64,000 nucleotides of DNA from Tragulus kanchil. Taxonomy: Eukaryota > Chordata > Mammalia > Artiodactyla > Tragulidae. Below the pieces are notes generated by a model. It saw only the letters and a list, made by a program, of their open reading frames with translations, did not search any database and was not told where the DNA came from. Location of the stretch: NCBI GenBank assembly GCA_022376925.1, contig JAIOJX010000004.1, positions 2,976,001 to 3,040,000 on the forward strand, in the 5' to 3' direction. Numbering within the stretch: position 1 is the first letter of the stretch; each line of letters begins with the position of its first letter. Below, piece after piece: positions 21,961 to 33,456 of this stretch. A program made the position numbers and the translations under genes.

Positions 21961-22285
21961 CCCGTCATCCACAGCCCTGCAATGAGTAATGAAGGTCAAA
22001 CTCACTGGGAGTCATTCAGTCCAACAATAGTGTAGACGGTGTCACCAGAAGAGGCAAGAGTCAAAAAGTGTCAAGGAGGTTAAAAGCTATGCCACAAAAC
22101 CTTAACAAATATGAGTACCTTTTTGCTATAGCAATTTTACCTTGAGGAATTTATTTTGATAATACAATGCATGGAAGCAGGATAAATTTATGAGGGTGTT
22201 TACTGTAGTATTGCTAATCGCAGTGAAAACATGGAGAGTGAAATCCAAATCAAAATGGGAAAGGCACGGGGAGAATTTGAATCAA
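19990..22285. other. Unique sequence, partly duplicated
   Basis: Single-copy DNA apart from the duplications. An A-rich tract at 19918-19930 and a short G run at 20050 are visible. The frames at 20221-20532 and its copy 21373-21684 have no recognisable product. Around 22100-22240 the sequence looks like an old dispersed repeat that I cannot name. Confidence 0.45.
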
Positions 22286-22298
22286 AATGGGAAAGGCA

Positions 22299-22557
22299 GG
22301 GCTTCGCTGGTGGTCCAGTGGGTAAGGACATCGCTTTGCAGTGCAAGGGGCGCCAGTTCAATCCCTGGCACAGGAAGGTCCCATGTGCCACGAAGCAGCT
22401 GGACTGATGTGTCCAATTATGAGCCAGCGCTCTGGAGCACGTGTGCCCAGAGCTGGTGCTCTGCAACAAGAGAGGCCACTGCGATGGGAGGCCCACACAG
22501 GCTAAAGAACAAAGATGGAAATAAATTAAAGACCAATAGAAGTGGCCAAAAAAAAAA
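22299..22557 (+). mobile_element. CHR-like SINE with A-tail and TSD
   Basis: The body joins its A-tail directly at 'agaagtggcc'. The repeat gggaaaggca at 22289-22298 and 22558-22567 flanks it. The insertion site also has a nearby 33-base direct repeat starting 'aatcaaaatgggaaaggca'. Confidence 0.9.
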
Positions 22558-23391
22558 GGGAAAGGCACAGGGAGAATTTGTTGGCCCAATGAATCCAAAG
22601 GAGAGTGGAACACTCGAGATTGGGGAAGGTGTAGCCAGATCTTAAAAAATGGAACCCAGTCTCAGCTCTGGGACTCCCTCTCCATCGGCCATGCTTGCTT
22701 CTTTCTGTGTAAAGACTCTCTTTCTCACTGCAGACCAGACAGCAGGGAACAAGATTTGGAACACAAGAAAGTGTTTACCTCAAGTTGTCTCTAGCTTTCA
22801 ATCCAGAAATCCCAAGCAAGGAATACATTGGCTGCCTTAGGCCAAGTGCTCAAATCACAACAAATCAACTGTGGGCAGCGCAGGGTAGCCAGCTACTGTG
22901 ATTGGCCCAGCTGGGTCAAGACCTGCCTCTGGCCCCATCTGCTAAGACTTGCCTTGTTTTAAAAACCGAACTCCAGTCCCAACAGACCCCATGTCTACTT
23001 TCAGCAGGATACTTGGACATGGTTTATAGGTAGATTGGAGCCAAAACTTGACACCCTTCTCCCGTCATCCACAGCCCTGCAATGAGTAATGAAGGTCAAA
23101 CTCACTGGGAGTCATTCAGTCCAACAATAGTGTAGACGGTGTCACCAGAAGAGGCAAAAAGTGTCAAGGAGGTTAAAAGCTATGCCACAAAACCTTAACA
23201 AATATGAGTACCTTTTTGCTATAGCAATTTTACCTTGAGGAATTTATTTTGATAATACAATGCATGGAAGCAGGATAAATTTATGAGGGTGTTTACTGTA
23301 GTATTGCTAATCGCAGTGAAAACATGGAGAGTGAAATCCAAATCAAAATGGGAAAGGCACGGGGAGAATTTGAATCAAAATGGGAAAGGCA

Positions 23392-23650
23392 GGGCTTCGC
23401 TGGTGGTCCAGTGGGTAAGGACATCGCTTTGCAGTGCAAGGGGCGCCAGTTCAATCCCTGGCACAGGAAGGTCCCATGTGCCACGAAGCAGCTGGACTGA
23501 TGTGTCCAATTATGAGCCAGCGCTCTGGAGCACGTGTGCCCAGAGCTGGTGCTCTGCAACAAGAGAGGCCACTGCGATGGGAGGCCCACACAGGCTAAAG
23601 AACAAAGATGGAAATAAATTAAAGACCAATAGAAGTGGCCAAAAAAAAAA
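23392..23650 (+). mobile_element. CHR-like SINE (second copy)
   Basis: Duplicate of 22299-22557 with its flanks, carried by duplication 7. Confidence 0.9.
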
Positions 23651-24042
23651 GGGAAAGGCACAGGGAGAATTTGTTGGCCCAATGAATCCAAAGGAGAGTG
23701 GAACACTCGAGATTGGGGAAGGTGTAGCCAGATCTTAAAAAATGGAACCCAGTCTCAGCTCTGGGACTCCCTCTCCATCGGCCATGCTTGCTTCTTTCTG
23801 TGTAAAGACTCTCTTTCTCACTGCAGACCAGACAGCAGGGAACAAGATTTGGAACACAAGAAAGTGTTTACCTCAAGTTGTCTCTAGCTTTCAATCCAGA
23901 AATCCCAAGCAAGGAATACATTGGCTGCCTTAGGCCAAGTGCTCAAATCACAACAAATCAACTGTGGGCAGCGCAGGGTAGCCAGCTACTGTGATTGGCC
24001 CAGCTGGGTCAAGACCTGCCTCTGGCCCCATCTGCTAAGACT

Positions 24043-24469
24043 GTGAAGAAGGGTTCCTTGCCATACCAGGAGAGCTCCGGAATTCGATGGAGAGGAGTGT
24101 CATTTTTCAGGACAGGCAAGTAGGTCAGCAACCTCAGTGATTCTCTACCTATTGGTGGTGGAAACAGATAACAAAACAGTAAGCACAAGGACACCCCCAT
24201 TTCTGTAAAAACATAGGAGGAATAATGTCTGAAAAGATATCCTAAAATGTTAAACGTGATCTTCTTGCAGCTGTGCTGTGTTTTCTACACTGGATGCCAA
24301 TTGTTTGTAATATTTAATCTTTTGAAAAGAGAAATGTTATGATTGATTCTGTGAGTGCAGAACATTGACTCAGGATGCTACCATTCATGACTCTCTCCTT
24401 CAACCAACTCATGATGGATCTGAAAAACAAGGAATTCTGTGAACTGCAGACCTCATTCACATCTGCAGC
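24043..24469. other. Unique sequence
   Basis: No gene or repeat recognised in this AT-rich stretch. Confidence 0.4.
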
Positions 24470-24612
24470 CTTCCATCCACCCATCCAACAAATGGATAAT
24501 TACGGGAAGTCCAATAGGTGCCAGGCAGCAATATGTACTAGAGATGCTGTGATGACTAAGGGTCAGACCCGGCCCTCAAGGAGCTCACAGTCTGGCAGAA
24601 GAAACATATGAG
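24470..24612 (-). repeat. L2 LINE fragment
   Basis: The series 'ccaacaaatggataatta', 'ggtgccaggcagcaata' and 'gccctcaaggagctcacag' is the reverse complement of an L2 3' end. Confidence 0.7.
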
Positions 24613-25915
24613 TGCCTGACCAGTTCTAAGAAGCTCAAAACAGAAGTGTCCGCAGCATACTAGGAAAATGCAGACCAAAGAACAACACATTCTGTGTAGA
24701 GGGATCTTGAAGTTGGCGTGAAGGCACTGGGTTTTGCACTGGGGTCAGCAGGGGAAACGCATAGGAAAGAGTTTTTGGGGTGAAGGAAACAGCATGTGCA
24801 AAGTGCAGAGTCCACCAGCAGGATCTGTAGGTGAGGAAGCTGGATGCAGCGGGAAGTCTCAGGGGGCAGCCAGTGAATTCTACTCACTAAGCATCTAGTG
24901 AGCACCTGTGTCAGGTCAGGCTTCTGGCTAAAGGCTTGCTGATGATATAGGAAAGCTATTTGGGATGAGATGCCAGACGACTTTGAATGTGTTGTTCTAC
25001 CACATTTCCAATAAAAAAAAAAATTAAGGTTAAAATGTGGGCTTCTTCCTTCTCCTTAGGAGAGACAAAGATCTTCCCCACCCATGGGGCCTCTCAAGTG
25101 CCCTCAGCTCAGTTGTCTGCACATTAGGGAAGGAGTTGGGTGTGGGGGTTGGAACAGAGGATTCAAACTTCCTGTATCCAGAGTCTATAATTCCATGCAA
25201 TGCCAAAGAGACCAGGAAACCAGTTGTTGGGGCAAATTTCCCTGGGATTGTTAGTAAAGTCGAGCAGTGCTCAGAAGGTCCTAGCTGGACTTCTCAATGA
25301 AGATCCAGAACCACTAGCACTACCCTCGCAGCTCCCAGGCTCTGGAGGGGGTCGGGGGAAGGGGATCCCTCTCTGTGATGTGTCTTTCATGCACTAAGCT
25401 GAATGACCTTGGCCTGAATCGCTGAGGGTTATGTAAGATTAGGTAGCCACTTAGTCAAAAATAGCTCTCATGCTGACTCCAGCCAGCAGACCAGCATCCA
25501 AGCAAAGGGGGCATAGATGGGCCAGGGCTGGGCATGCGTGGGGAAATTCCCATCCTGGTCCTCACCACTGCAAAATCCTCTGCGAGTGGGAGATGGAACT
25601 TCAGAACTGCTGACAGGTGATGTCCCACGCTTGTCTGTTTGGCAGCAGAAATGTGGCTATTGGGCTGAAGCATAGAAACCAAAATCCAGTGCAAACATTC
25701 AAATAAAAGTAAGAGGGTACAGAGCGCAGAGAAGGTGCTGCTCTAGGAGTCTTCAGAGCTGCTACTTTGATGCTCTCAAGCCAGGCACTTTTTTTATGTG
25801 TTTGACAAATCATCCCTGAGCTGCCACCGTGGGCAGTCTCAGAGGGACAAAAGGCAGTTACAAATGCTGTTCCTGTTCTCAGGGAATTTCAGCTTGTGGT
25901 AACCTGTCTTCTATC
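24613..25915. other. Unique sequence
   Basis: No repeat or gene recognised. Short frames on both strands have no family features. A short A run at 25013-25023 is the only simple repeat seen. Confidence 0.45.
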
Positions 25916-25919
25916 CCAT

Positions 25920-26060
25920 CCTAATAATAAGTAACCTTTTCTGACATCTTTCCTGTGCCAGGCACTTGGCAAGACCTTGGCACTCACAGTGAACAAGCCA
26001 GATACAGTCCCATGCCACATGCCACATGTAACTTACAGTCTAGAGGAAGAAATAAATAGC
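25920..26060 (-). repeat. L2 LINE fragment
   Basis: The phrases 'tgtgccaggcacttggcaag', 'gaacaagccagatacagtcc' and 'acttacagtctagaggaag' match a reverse L2 3' end. Confidence 0.6.
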
Positions 26061-26489
26061 AGACAAAAACCAGACAAATAAAAATTGCAATAAAGATGTG
26101 CTAAGGATCCTTCTTCTAAGTCTAAGAGGAAGAACTCTCTGTCGAGAACTGCTGTTTCTGATTTGTTCAAGACTTCTGCCTTGTGAGGGAGAATGGAAAG
26201 GCTCTCATTCTACCCTCTGGACATGACTGTGGGGTAGTCATTTGGACCTTGTGTAAGGAAGAGGTACCTTGCCCACGGCTGTTTAGAGTGGGTGGTGATC
26301 AGATATTTTTGGAGGACAATTTGGCAACATTCATTAGAGCTTTAAAAAGATAGCCAATATTAAGGGATTATTGAAATAAATTGTATCTCCATAAAATGCC
26401 ATAAATGATAAGGTAGCCTTCTATACCACTGATATAGAAAAAGGTCCAAATGTCAAATATTTTGAGTCAGTAAGTTGTGTGTAGAGAAA

Positions 26490-27400
26490 TTATAAAGTTT
26501 GTGTACTGTTGATAGAAACATAAAATGGTGCAGCCACTATGGAAAATAGTTTGGCAGTTCCTTAGACAATTAAAAAGAATCTATAATACAATCAAACATT
26601 CTCACTCCTGAATGTACACTCCAAAGAATTGAAAACAGAATCTCTAAGAGATATTTGTACGCCCATGTTCATAGCAGCATTATTCACAACAGATAAAACA
26701 TGAATGCAACCCAAGCATCTGTTGACAGGCAAATGGATAACAAAATGTGGTATATACACACCAAGGGATGGTATTCAGCCTTAAAAAAGAAAGACATTCT
26801 GACATATGCTGCAACATGGATGAACCTTCAGAACATCATGCTAATAAAATAAATGAAAAAGTGAAACTGTTAGTTGCTCAGTCATGTCTGCCCTTTGGGA
26901 CACTGTGGACTGTATCCTGCTGGGCTCTTCTGTCCATGGGATGCCCCAGGCAAGAATACTGGCATGGGTTGCCATTCTCCCTTCCAGAGGATCTTCCTGA
27001 CCCAGGGATGGAACCTGGGTCTCTCCTGCCTTGCAGGCAGACTCTTTAATATCCAAAGCATGAAGGGAGCCCAAATAAACCAGTCACCAAGTACTGTGTG
27101 ATTCTGCTTATATTAGTCACTTAGAGTAGTCAAAATCATAAAGATATAAATATATCTTATGTATTGAATAGTATATAATACTATAGAATAGTGACTGCCA
27201 GAGACTGTGCAGGAGGGGAGAATGAGGAGTTTAGGTTTAATGGATATATAGTTTCAGTTTTATCACATGTTCTGGAATTGGATGATGGTGCTGGTAGCAT
27301 ACATTCATACATTATGGATGTATTTAATACCACTGAAATGTACTTTTAAAAATGTATGAGGTGATAAGTTTTATGTTATATGAATTTTATCGTAATAAAA
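26490..27400 (+). mobile_element. Old LINE-1 ORF2 end and 3' UTR
   Basis: Coding-derived phrases ('aatggtgcagccactatgg', 'ttcatagcagcattattcac', 'gcaaatggataacaaaatg') lead into an L1 3' UTR with 'tgaaatgtacttttaaaaat'. A Bov-tA at 26858-27072 interrupts it. Duplication 8 copies most of it to 27633-28509. Confidence 0.85.
26858..27072 (-). mobile_element. Bov-tA SINE
   Basis: Reverse-strand Bov-tA inserted in the old L1 3' UTR. The end reads 'gcatgaagggagccc', a diverged tRNA head. Confidence 0.9.
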
Positions 27401-27534
27401 ATAATTGGAAAAAATTGTGAGCAATAGCACCAAAAAAGCATAAAATATGTACGAATAAGTTTACCCACAAACATGCGAGACTTGTATAATGAAGCTACAA
27501 AGCATTGCTAAAAGAAATTACAGGAGATCTAGGG

Positions 27535-27602
27535 CTTCCCTGGTAGCTCAGTGGTGAAGAGTTCGCCTGTTAATGCAGGAGACACAGGTTCAATCCCTGG
27601 TT
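27535..27602 (+). mobile_element. CHR-2 SINE head, cut at a junction
   Basis: Identical to the start of 28643, but stops at the junction of duplication 8 after 'caatccctgg'. Confidence 0.9.
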
Positions 27603-27966
27603 AAAATGCCCAGGAGACATTGAGAAACATATAATGTTGCATCCACTATGGAAAATAGTTTGGCAGTTCCTTAGACAATTAAAAAGAATCTATAATACAA
27701 TCAAACATTCTCACTCCTGAATGTACACTCCAAAGAATTGAAAACAGAATCTCTAAGAGATATTTGTACGCCCATGTTCATAGCAGCATTATTCACAACA
27801 GATAAAACATGAATGCAACCCAAGCATCTGTTGACAGGCAAATGGATAACAAAATGTGGTATATACACACCAAGGGATGGTATTCAGCCTTAAAAAAGAA
27901 AGACATTCTGACATATGCTGCAACATGGATGAACCTTCAGAACATCATGCTAATAAAATAAATGAA

Positions 27967-28181
27967 AAAGTGAAACTGTTAGTTGCTCAGTCATGTCTGC
28001 CCTTTGGGACACTGTGGACTGTATCCTGCTGGGCTCTTCTGTCCATGGGATGCCCCAGGCAAGAATACTGGCATGGGTTGCCATTCTCCCTTCCAGAGGA
28101 TCTTCCTGACCCAGGGATGGAACCTGGGTCTCTCCTGCCTTGCAGGCAGACTCTTTAATATCCAAAGCATGAAGGGAGCCC
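27967..28181 (-). mobile_element. Bov-tA SINE (second copy)
   Basis: Duplicate of 26858-27072 carried by duplication 8. Confidence 0.9.
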
Positions 28182-28642
28182 AAATAAACCAGTCACCAAG
28201 TACTGTGTGATTCTGCTTATATTAGTCACTTAGAGTAGTCAAAATCATAAAGATATAAATATATCTTATGTATTGAATAGTATATAATACTATAGAATAG
28301 TGACTGCCAGAGACTGTGCAGGAGGGGAGAATGAGGAGTTTAGGTTTAATGGATATATAGTTTCAGTTTTATCACATGTTCTGGAATTGGATGATGGTGC
28401 TGGTAGCATACATTCATACATTATGGATGTATTTAATACCACTGAAATGTACTTTTAAAAATGTATGAGGTGATAAGTTTTATGTTATATGAATTTTATC
28501 GTAATAAAAATAATTGGAAAAAATTGTGAGCAATAGCACCAAAAAAGCATAAAATATGTACGAATAAGTTTACCCACAAACATGCGAGACTTGTATAATG
28601 AAGCTACAAAGCATTGCTAAAAGAAATTACAGGAGATCTAGG

Positions 28643-28985
28643 GCTTCCCTGGTAGCTCAGTGGTGAAGAGTTCGCCTGTTAATGCAGGAGACACAGGTTC
28701 AATCCCTGATCTGGAAAGATCCCACATGCTGCAGAGCAACGAAGCCCAGTTGCCACAACTACTGAGCCTGTGCTCTAGAGTCTCCGAACCACAACTATTG
28801 AGCTCATGTGCCACACCTACTGAAGCCCGTGAGCCCTAGAGCCCAAGTTCCACAACAAGAGAAGTCACCACAACAAGAAACCTGCTCACCTCAGCTAGAG
28901 AGTAGCCCCTGCTCCCTGCAACTAGAGAAGAGCCTGTGGCAACATTGAAAACCCAGAATAGCCCAAAATAAATAAATACAAAATT
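28643..28985 (+). mobile_element. CHR-2 SINE, full length
   Basis: Head 'gggcttccctggtagctcag', the 'aactactgagcc' and 'aactattgagc' repeats, and a tail 'aaaataaataaataca'. Inserted in an old L1 ORF2. Confidence 0.9.
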
Positions 28986-29753
28986 AAAAAAGAAATTAAA
29001 GGAGGCCTAAATAAATGGACACCTATGTCTGTGGATTGAAGACATAGTATTGTTAAGATGATAGTACTCCCTAAAGCAATCTACAGATTAAATGAAACTC
29101 CTAGGAAACACCAAATCCCACAAATTCCATTTTTAGAAGTGAAAAAGCTGATTCTGAAGTTCATATGGAATTTCAAGGAATTCCAAATAGCCAATACAAT
29201 CCTGAAAAGAAAAATAAGGATGAATACTCACACTTCTTGATATCAAAATTTACTATAAATCTACAGTAATCAAAATAATGTGGTATTGACCTAAAGATTG
29301 TCTTACATTTAGATCAAGGGAATTAACTTTAGAATCCAGAAATCTATGCATCTTTATTCAGCAGATTTTCAACAAGGGTGCTAAGACCATTCAGTGGGAG
29401 GAAAGAATAATCTTCAGCAAAGGTTGCTGGGGCAACTGGATGTTTGCATGCAAAGAATGAAGTTGGACCCCTACCTCACACCATATACAAAAACTAACTC
29501 AAATTGGAAAAAAGGTCTAAATATAAGAGCTAAAACTATACAACTCTTACACAAAGAAACTATGGGGCTAAGTCTTCCTGATACTGACTGCAAGCAACAA
29601 AATAAAAAAATACATTGGAGTTTATCAAAATTAAAAAGTTTTTGTATAATGATTATGTCTAGCAATAGCACCAAAAAGCATAAAATATGCTAAAAAGAGA
29701 CTTGTATAATGAAGCTACAAAGCATTGCTAAAAGAAATTACAGGAGATCTAGG

Positions 29754-30098
29754 GCTTCCCTGGTAGCTCAGTGGTGAAGAGTTCGCCTGTTAATGCAGGA
29801 GACACAGGTTCAATCCCTGATCTGGAAAGATCCCACATGCTGCAGAGCAACGAAGCCCAGTTGCCACAACTACTGAGCCTGTGCTCTAGAGTCTCCGAAC
29901 CACAACTATTGAGCTCATGTGCCACACCTACTGAAGCCCGTGAGCCCTAGAGCCCAAGTTCCACAACAAGAGAAGTCACCACAACAAGAAACCTGCTCAC
30001 CTCAGCTAGAGAGTAGCCCCTGCTCCCTGCAACTAGAGAAGAGCCTGTGGCAACATTGAAAACCCAGAATAGCCCAAAATAAATAAATACAAAATTAA
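29754..30098 (+). mobile_element. CHR-2 SINE (second copy)
   Basis: Duplicate of 28643-28985 through duplication 9, with a slightly longer A-run at the end. Confidence 0.9.
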
Positions 30099-30754
30099 AA
30101 AAAAAGAAATTAAAGGAGGCCTAAATAAATGGACACCTGTGTCTGTGGATTGAAGACATAGTATTGTTAAGATGATAGTACTCCCTAAAGCAATCTACAG
30201 ATTAAATGAAACTCCTAGGAAACACCAAATCCCACAAATTCCATTTTTAGAAGTGAAAAAGCTGATTCTGAAGTTCATATGGAATTTCAAGGAATTCCAA
30301 ATAGCCAATACAATCCTGAAAAGAAAAATAAGGATGAATACTCACACTTCTTGATATCAAAATTTACTATAAATCTACAGTAATCAAAATAATGTGGTAT
30401 TGACCTAAAGATTGTCTTACATTTAGATCAAGGGAATTAACTTTAGAATCCAGAAATCTATGCATCTTTATTCAGCAGATTTTCAACAAGGGTGCTAAGA
30501 CCATTCAGTGGGAGGAAAGAATAATCTTCAGCAAAGGTTGCTGGGGCAACTGGATGTTTGCATGCAAAGAATGAAGTTGGACCCCTACCTCACACCATAT
30601 ACAAAAACTAACTCAAATTGGAAAAAAGGTCTAAATATAAGAGCTAAAACTATACAACTCTTACACAAAGAAACTATGGGGCTAAGTCTTCCTGATACTG
30701 ACTGCAAGCAACAAAATAAAAAAATACATTGGAGTTTATCAAAATTAAAAAGTT

Positions 30755-30960
30755 TTCTTTGGGATAAAATTGACATATAATGCTAGCATATAATGTGTAC
30801 AGCATAATAATTTCATATTTGTGTATAATGTGAAGTAATCACTGCTGTAAGTTTAGTTAACATCTGTTACCATACAAAGTACAGGTGGCTTTTTCTTGTG
30901 GTGAGAAGTTTTAAGATCTACACTCTTAGCAACTTTCAAATATGCAATATAGCTTTATTT
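30755..30960 (-). repeat. Old LINE-1 3' end fragment
   Basis: The sequence 'ggataaaattgacatataatg' and the following AT-rich text resemble the end of an ancient L1 in reverse orientation. Copied at about 31811-32016. Confidence 0.5.
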
Positions 30961-30969
30961 TACAAAAAT

Positions 30970-31160
30970 GTTATTGAAATATAGTTAATTTACAATGTTG
31001 TATTTCAGGTATACAGCAAAGTTACATACAGTATATATACATATATAATAGATATATATTAGATTCTTTTCCATTATAGGTTATTATAAGATATTGAGTA
31101 TAGATTCCTGTACTATACAGTAGGTCCTTGTTGGTTATACAATACAATATTATCAACTAT
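30970..31160. repeat. Artiodactyl L1-3'-like repeat
   Basis: The cues 'ttattgaaatatagttaatt', 'ggtatacagcaaagtt' and 'ctatacagtaggtccttg' mark the same dispersed family as at 13045 and 60668. Copied at about 32026-32216. Confidence 0.6.
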
Positions 31161-31162
31161 AG

Positions 31163-31377
31163 CTGGGGCATCTCTGTGGCTTAGTGGTAAAGAATCCACC
31201 TGCTAGTGCAGGAGATGCAAGTTTGATCCCTGGGTCGGGAAGATCCCCTGGAGAAGGAAATGGTAACCCAATCCAGTATTCTTGCCTGGAGAATCCCATG
31301 GACAAAGGAGCCTGGAGGGCTACAGTCCATGGGTCAGAAAAGAGCTGGACATGACTGAGCAACTAAACAACAACAAT
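31163..31377 (+). mobile_element. Bov-tA SINE
   Basis: Starts at 'ctggggcatctctgtggctt', a diverged head, and ends with 'gactgagcaactaaacaac'. Full length. Confidence 0.9.
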
Positions 31378-31418
31378 CACTCTCTGTACCTTTTGAATGA
31401 GCTAGCATGGCCTTTCAA

Positions 31419-31420
<2 letters not shown>

Positions 31421-31453
<33 letters not shown>
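31421..31453. repeat. (AT)n microsatellite
   Basis: About 16 AT units followed by a T run. Copied at 32477-32509. Confidence 0.9.
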
Positions 31454-31460
<7 letters not shown>

Positions 31461-32218
31461 TTCCCCTGCATACCTGCTTTATGTCAAAAAATAGTTTCTG
31501 AAATATAGAATTAAAAAAAATTTAGGTTAAAAAACACTTGCTAGTTTCTGCCCTGTTTTATATCACTAAATTAACAGGCATTAGCTTAACATAAATAAGA
31601 GAAATTTTTAAAAAATATTAAAACAACACAGAAATATTAAAAGTATATACAGAATACTCCTAGCTTAGTTTCAAAGGGAAAAAGGTCTAAATATAAGAGC
31701 TAAAACTATACAACTCTTACACAAAGAAACTATGGGGCTAAGTCTTCCTGATACTGACTGCAAGCAACAAAATAAAAAAATACATTGGAGTTTATCAAAA
31801 TTAAAAAGTTTTCTTTGGGATAAAATTGACATATAATGCTAGCATATAATGTGTACAGCATAATAATTTCATATTTGTGTATAATGTGAAGTAATCACTG
31901 CTGTAAGTTTAGTTAACATCTGTTACCATACAAAGTACAGGTGGCTTTTTCTTGTGGTGAGAAGTTTTAAGATCTACACTCTTAGCAACTTTCAAATATG
32001 CAATATAGCTTTATTTTACAAAAATGTTATTGAAATATAGTTAATTTACAATGTTGTATTTCAGGTATACAGCAAAGTTACATACAGTATATATACATAT
32101 ATAATAGATATATATTAGATTCTTTTCCATTATAGGTTATTATAAGATATTGAGTATAGATTCCTGTACTATACAGTAGGTCCTTGTTGGTTATACAATA
32201 CAATATTATCAACTATAG

Positions 32219-32433
32219 CTGGGGCATCTCTGTGGCTTAGTGGTAAAGAATCCACCTGCTAGTGCAGGAGATGCAAGTTTGATCCCTGGGTCGGGAAGAT
32301 CCCCTGGAGAAGGAAATGGTAACCCAATCCAGTATTCTTGCCTGGAGAATCCCATGGACAAAGGAGACTGGTGGGCTACCGTTCATGGGATCACAAAAGA
32401 GCTGGACATGACTGAGCAACTAAACAACAACAA
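32219..32433 (+). mobile_element. Bov-tA SINE (second copy, with variants)
   Basis: Duplicate of 31163-31377 through duplication 10, but with several substitutions and one-base changes in the A unit (for example 'gagactggtgggctaccg' against 'gagcctggagggctacag'). These are more differences than most copied segments show. Confidence 0.9.
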
Positions 32434-32475
32434 TCACTCTCTGTACCTTTTGAATGAGCTAGCATGGCCTTTCAA

Positions 32476-32515
<40 letters not shown>

Positions 32516-32732
32516 TTCCCCTGCATACCTGCTTTATGTCAAAAAATAGTTTCTGAAATATAGAATTAAAAAAAATTTAGGTTAAAAAACACTTGCTAGT
32601 TTCTGCCCTGTTTTATATCACTAAATTAACAGGCATTAGCTTAACATAAATAAGAGAAATTTTTAAAAAATATTAAAACAACACAGAAATATTAAAAGTA
32701 TATACAGAATACTCCTAGCTTAGTTTCAAAGG

Positions 32733-33236
32733 GAAAAGTTCACTTATAATAAAATGTATTTTTCAGTAAAATGAAGGCACAGATAAATGGTCATTTGTTT
32801 TTTAACATCTTTTTTCTTTTTTTTTTTTTCTAAATTTTCTATAATGACATCTATTATTTCATGTTGGAAAAAGGTCTGTAATTACCTGAGTTTTTCAACA
32901 TAAGCTGCCAGTTTCAAGCTGCTGAGGAAGCAGTGCTGGCCTGACCTTGACCTCTAAGCAGCCCTTGGGCTCTTTTCTCTGGCCTTGCTCTTTGCAGCCT
33001 CCTTGGCCCAGACCCCTGGGCCTGGTCTGTCCGGCTGCCCTCAGATGACCTGCCCTGCCTGCCAAACTGCTCACCAGTCCCCCGTCTTAGGTCTCCTTAA
33101 CCCTCGGGACTCGGTGGTGGAATTAGGGCATGGCAGAGAGAAAGGTGCTTCTGGATTCCTCTCTAGGAGGAATACAGGGCTCTTTGGAAGGTATGTTTGT
33201 CCAATAAGCATAAGATTTCTACTTAGATAGTATGCT
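32733..33236. other. Unique sequence
   Basis: No gene or repeat recognised. The frame at 32985-33230 has no family resemblance, although an acceptor-like 'ctctttgcag' precedes it. A T run lies at 32810-32830. Confidence 0.45.
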
Positions 33237-33456
33237 AAATAGTATACTATGGGCTTCCCTGGTGGTAAAGAATCTGCCTGTGAATGCAGGACATGCAGGC
33301 TCGATTACTGGGGTTGGAAATGGAGAAGGAAATGGCAACCCACTCCAGTATTCTTGCCTGGAAAATCCCATGGACAGAGGAGCCTGGTGGGCTACAGTCC
33401 ATGGGGTCGCAAAGAGTCAAACACGACTTAGTGACTAAACAACAAATAGTATACTA
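33237..33456 (+). mobile_element. Bov-tA SINE with 13-bp TSD
   Basis: The direct repeat aaatagtatacta at 33237-33249 and 33444-33456 flanks the element at about 33250-33443. The tRNA head has lost part of the 'ggctcag' region ('cctggtggtaaag'). Confidence 0.95.

Larger units (their letters stand above)
21858..24042. repeat. Tandem duplication 7 (offset 1105 falling to 1093 bp)
   Basis: About 21858-22949 repeats as 22971-24042, with a linker at 22950-22970. The offset falls by 12 bases over the first 190 bases of the second copy because of small losses (cttggacacc to cttgacacc, ccccgtc to cccgtc, a 7-base loss near 23155). The rest is near-perfect. It overlaps duplication 6. Confidence 0.95.
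26527..28708. repeat. Tandem duplication 8 (offset 1109 bp)
   Basis: About 26527-27600 repeats as 27636-28708, linked by a 35-base stretch at 27601-27635 that fits neither side well. The first copy stops inside a CHR-2 SINE. Confidence 0.95.
27411..30752 (+). mobile_element. Old LINE-1 ORF2 body, interrupted and duplicated
   Basis: The segments 27411-27530, 28985-29640 and their copies read as L1 ORF2 sequence. The phrases 'aaattccatttttagaagtg', 'ttcatatggaatttcaagg' and 'gttgctggggcaactgg' are typical. A CHR-2 SINE splits it. Duplications 8 and 9 make two to three copies, so the true fossil is about 0.8 kb. The frames (29058-29240, 29394-29693 and copies) are decayed. Confidence 0.8.
28529..30752. 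repeat. Tandem duplication 9 (offset 1111-1114 bp)
   Basis: About 28529-29640 repeats as 29663-30752, with a linker at 29641-29662. The second copy starts with a deletion: 'aaatatgtacgaataag' through 'catgcgagac' is reduced to 'aaatatgctaaaaagagac'. It gains about 3 A bases in the SINE tail near 30100. It overlaps duplication 8, so the CHR-2 element starts three times. Confidence 0.95.
30621..32732. repeat. Tandem duplication 10 (2 x about 1056 bp)
   Basis: About 30621-31676 repeats as 31677-32732 with no spacer. The copies differ by a small cluster inside the Bov-tA (31319-31352 versus 32375-32408) and in A and TA run lengths. Elsewhere they look identical. Confidence 0.95.

Noticed and set aside
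32975..33230. Possible exon after 'ctctttgcag'
   Set aside because: There is no recognisable protein, no matching donor site that I trust and no neighbouring exon. One acceptor-like string is expected by chance.
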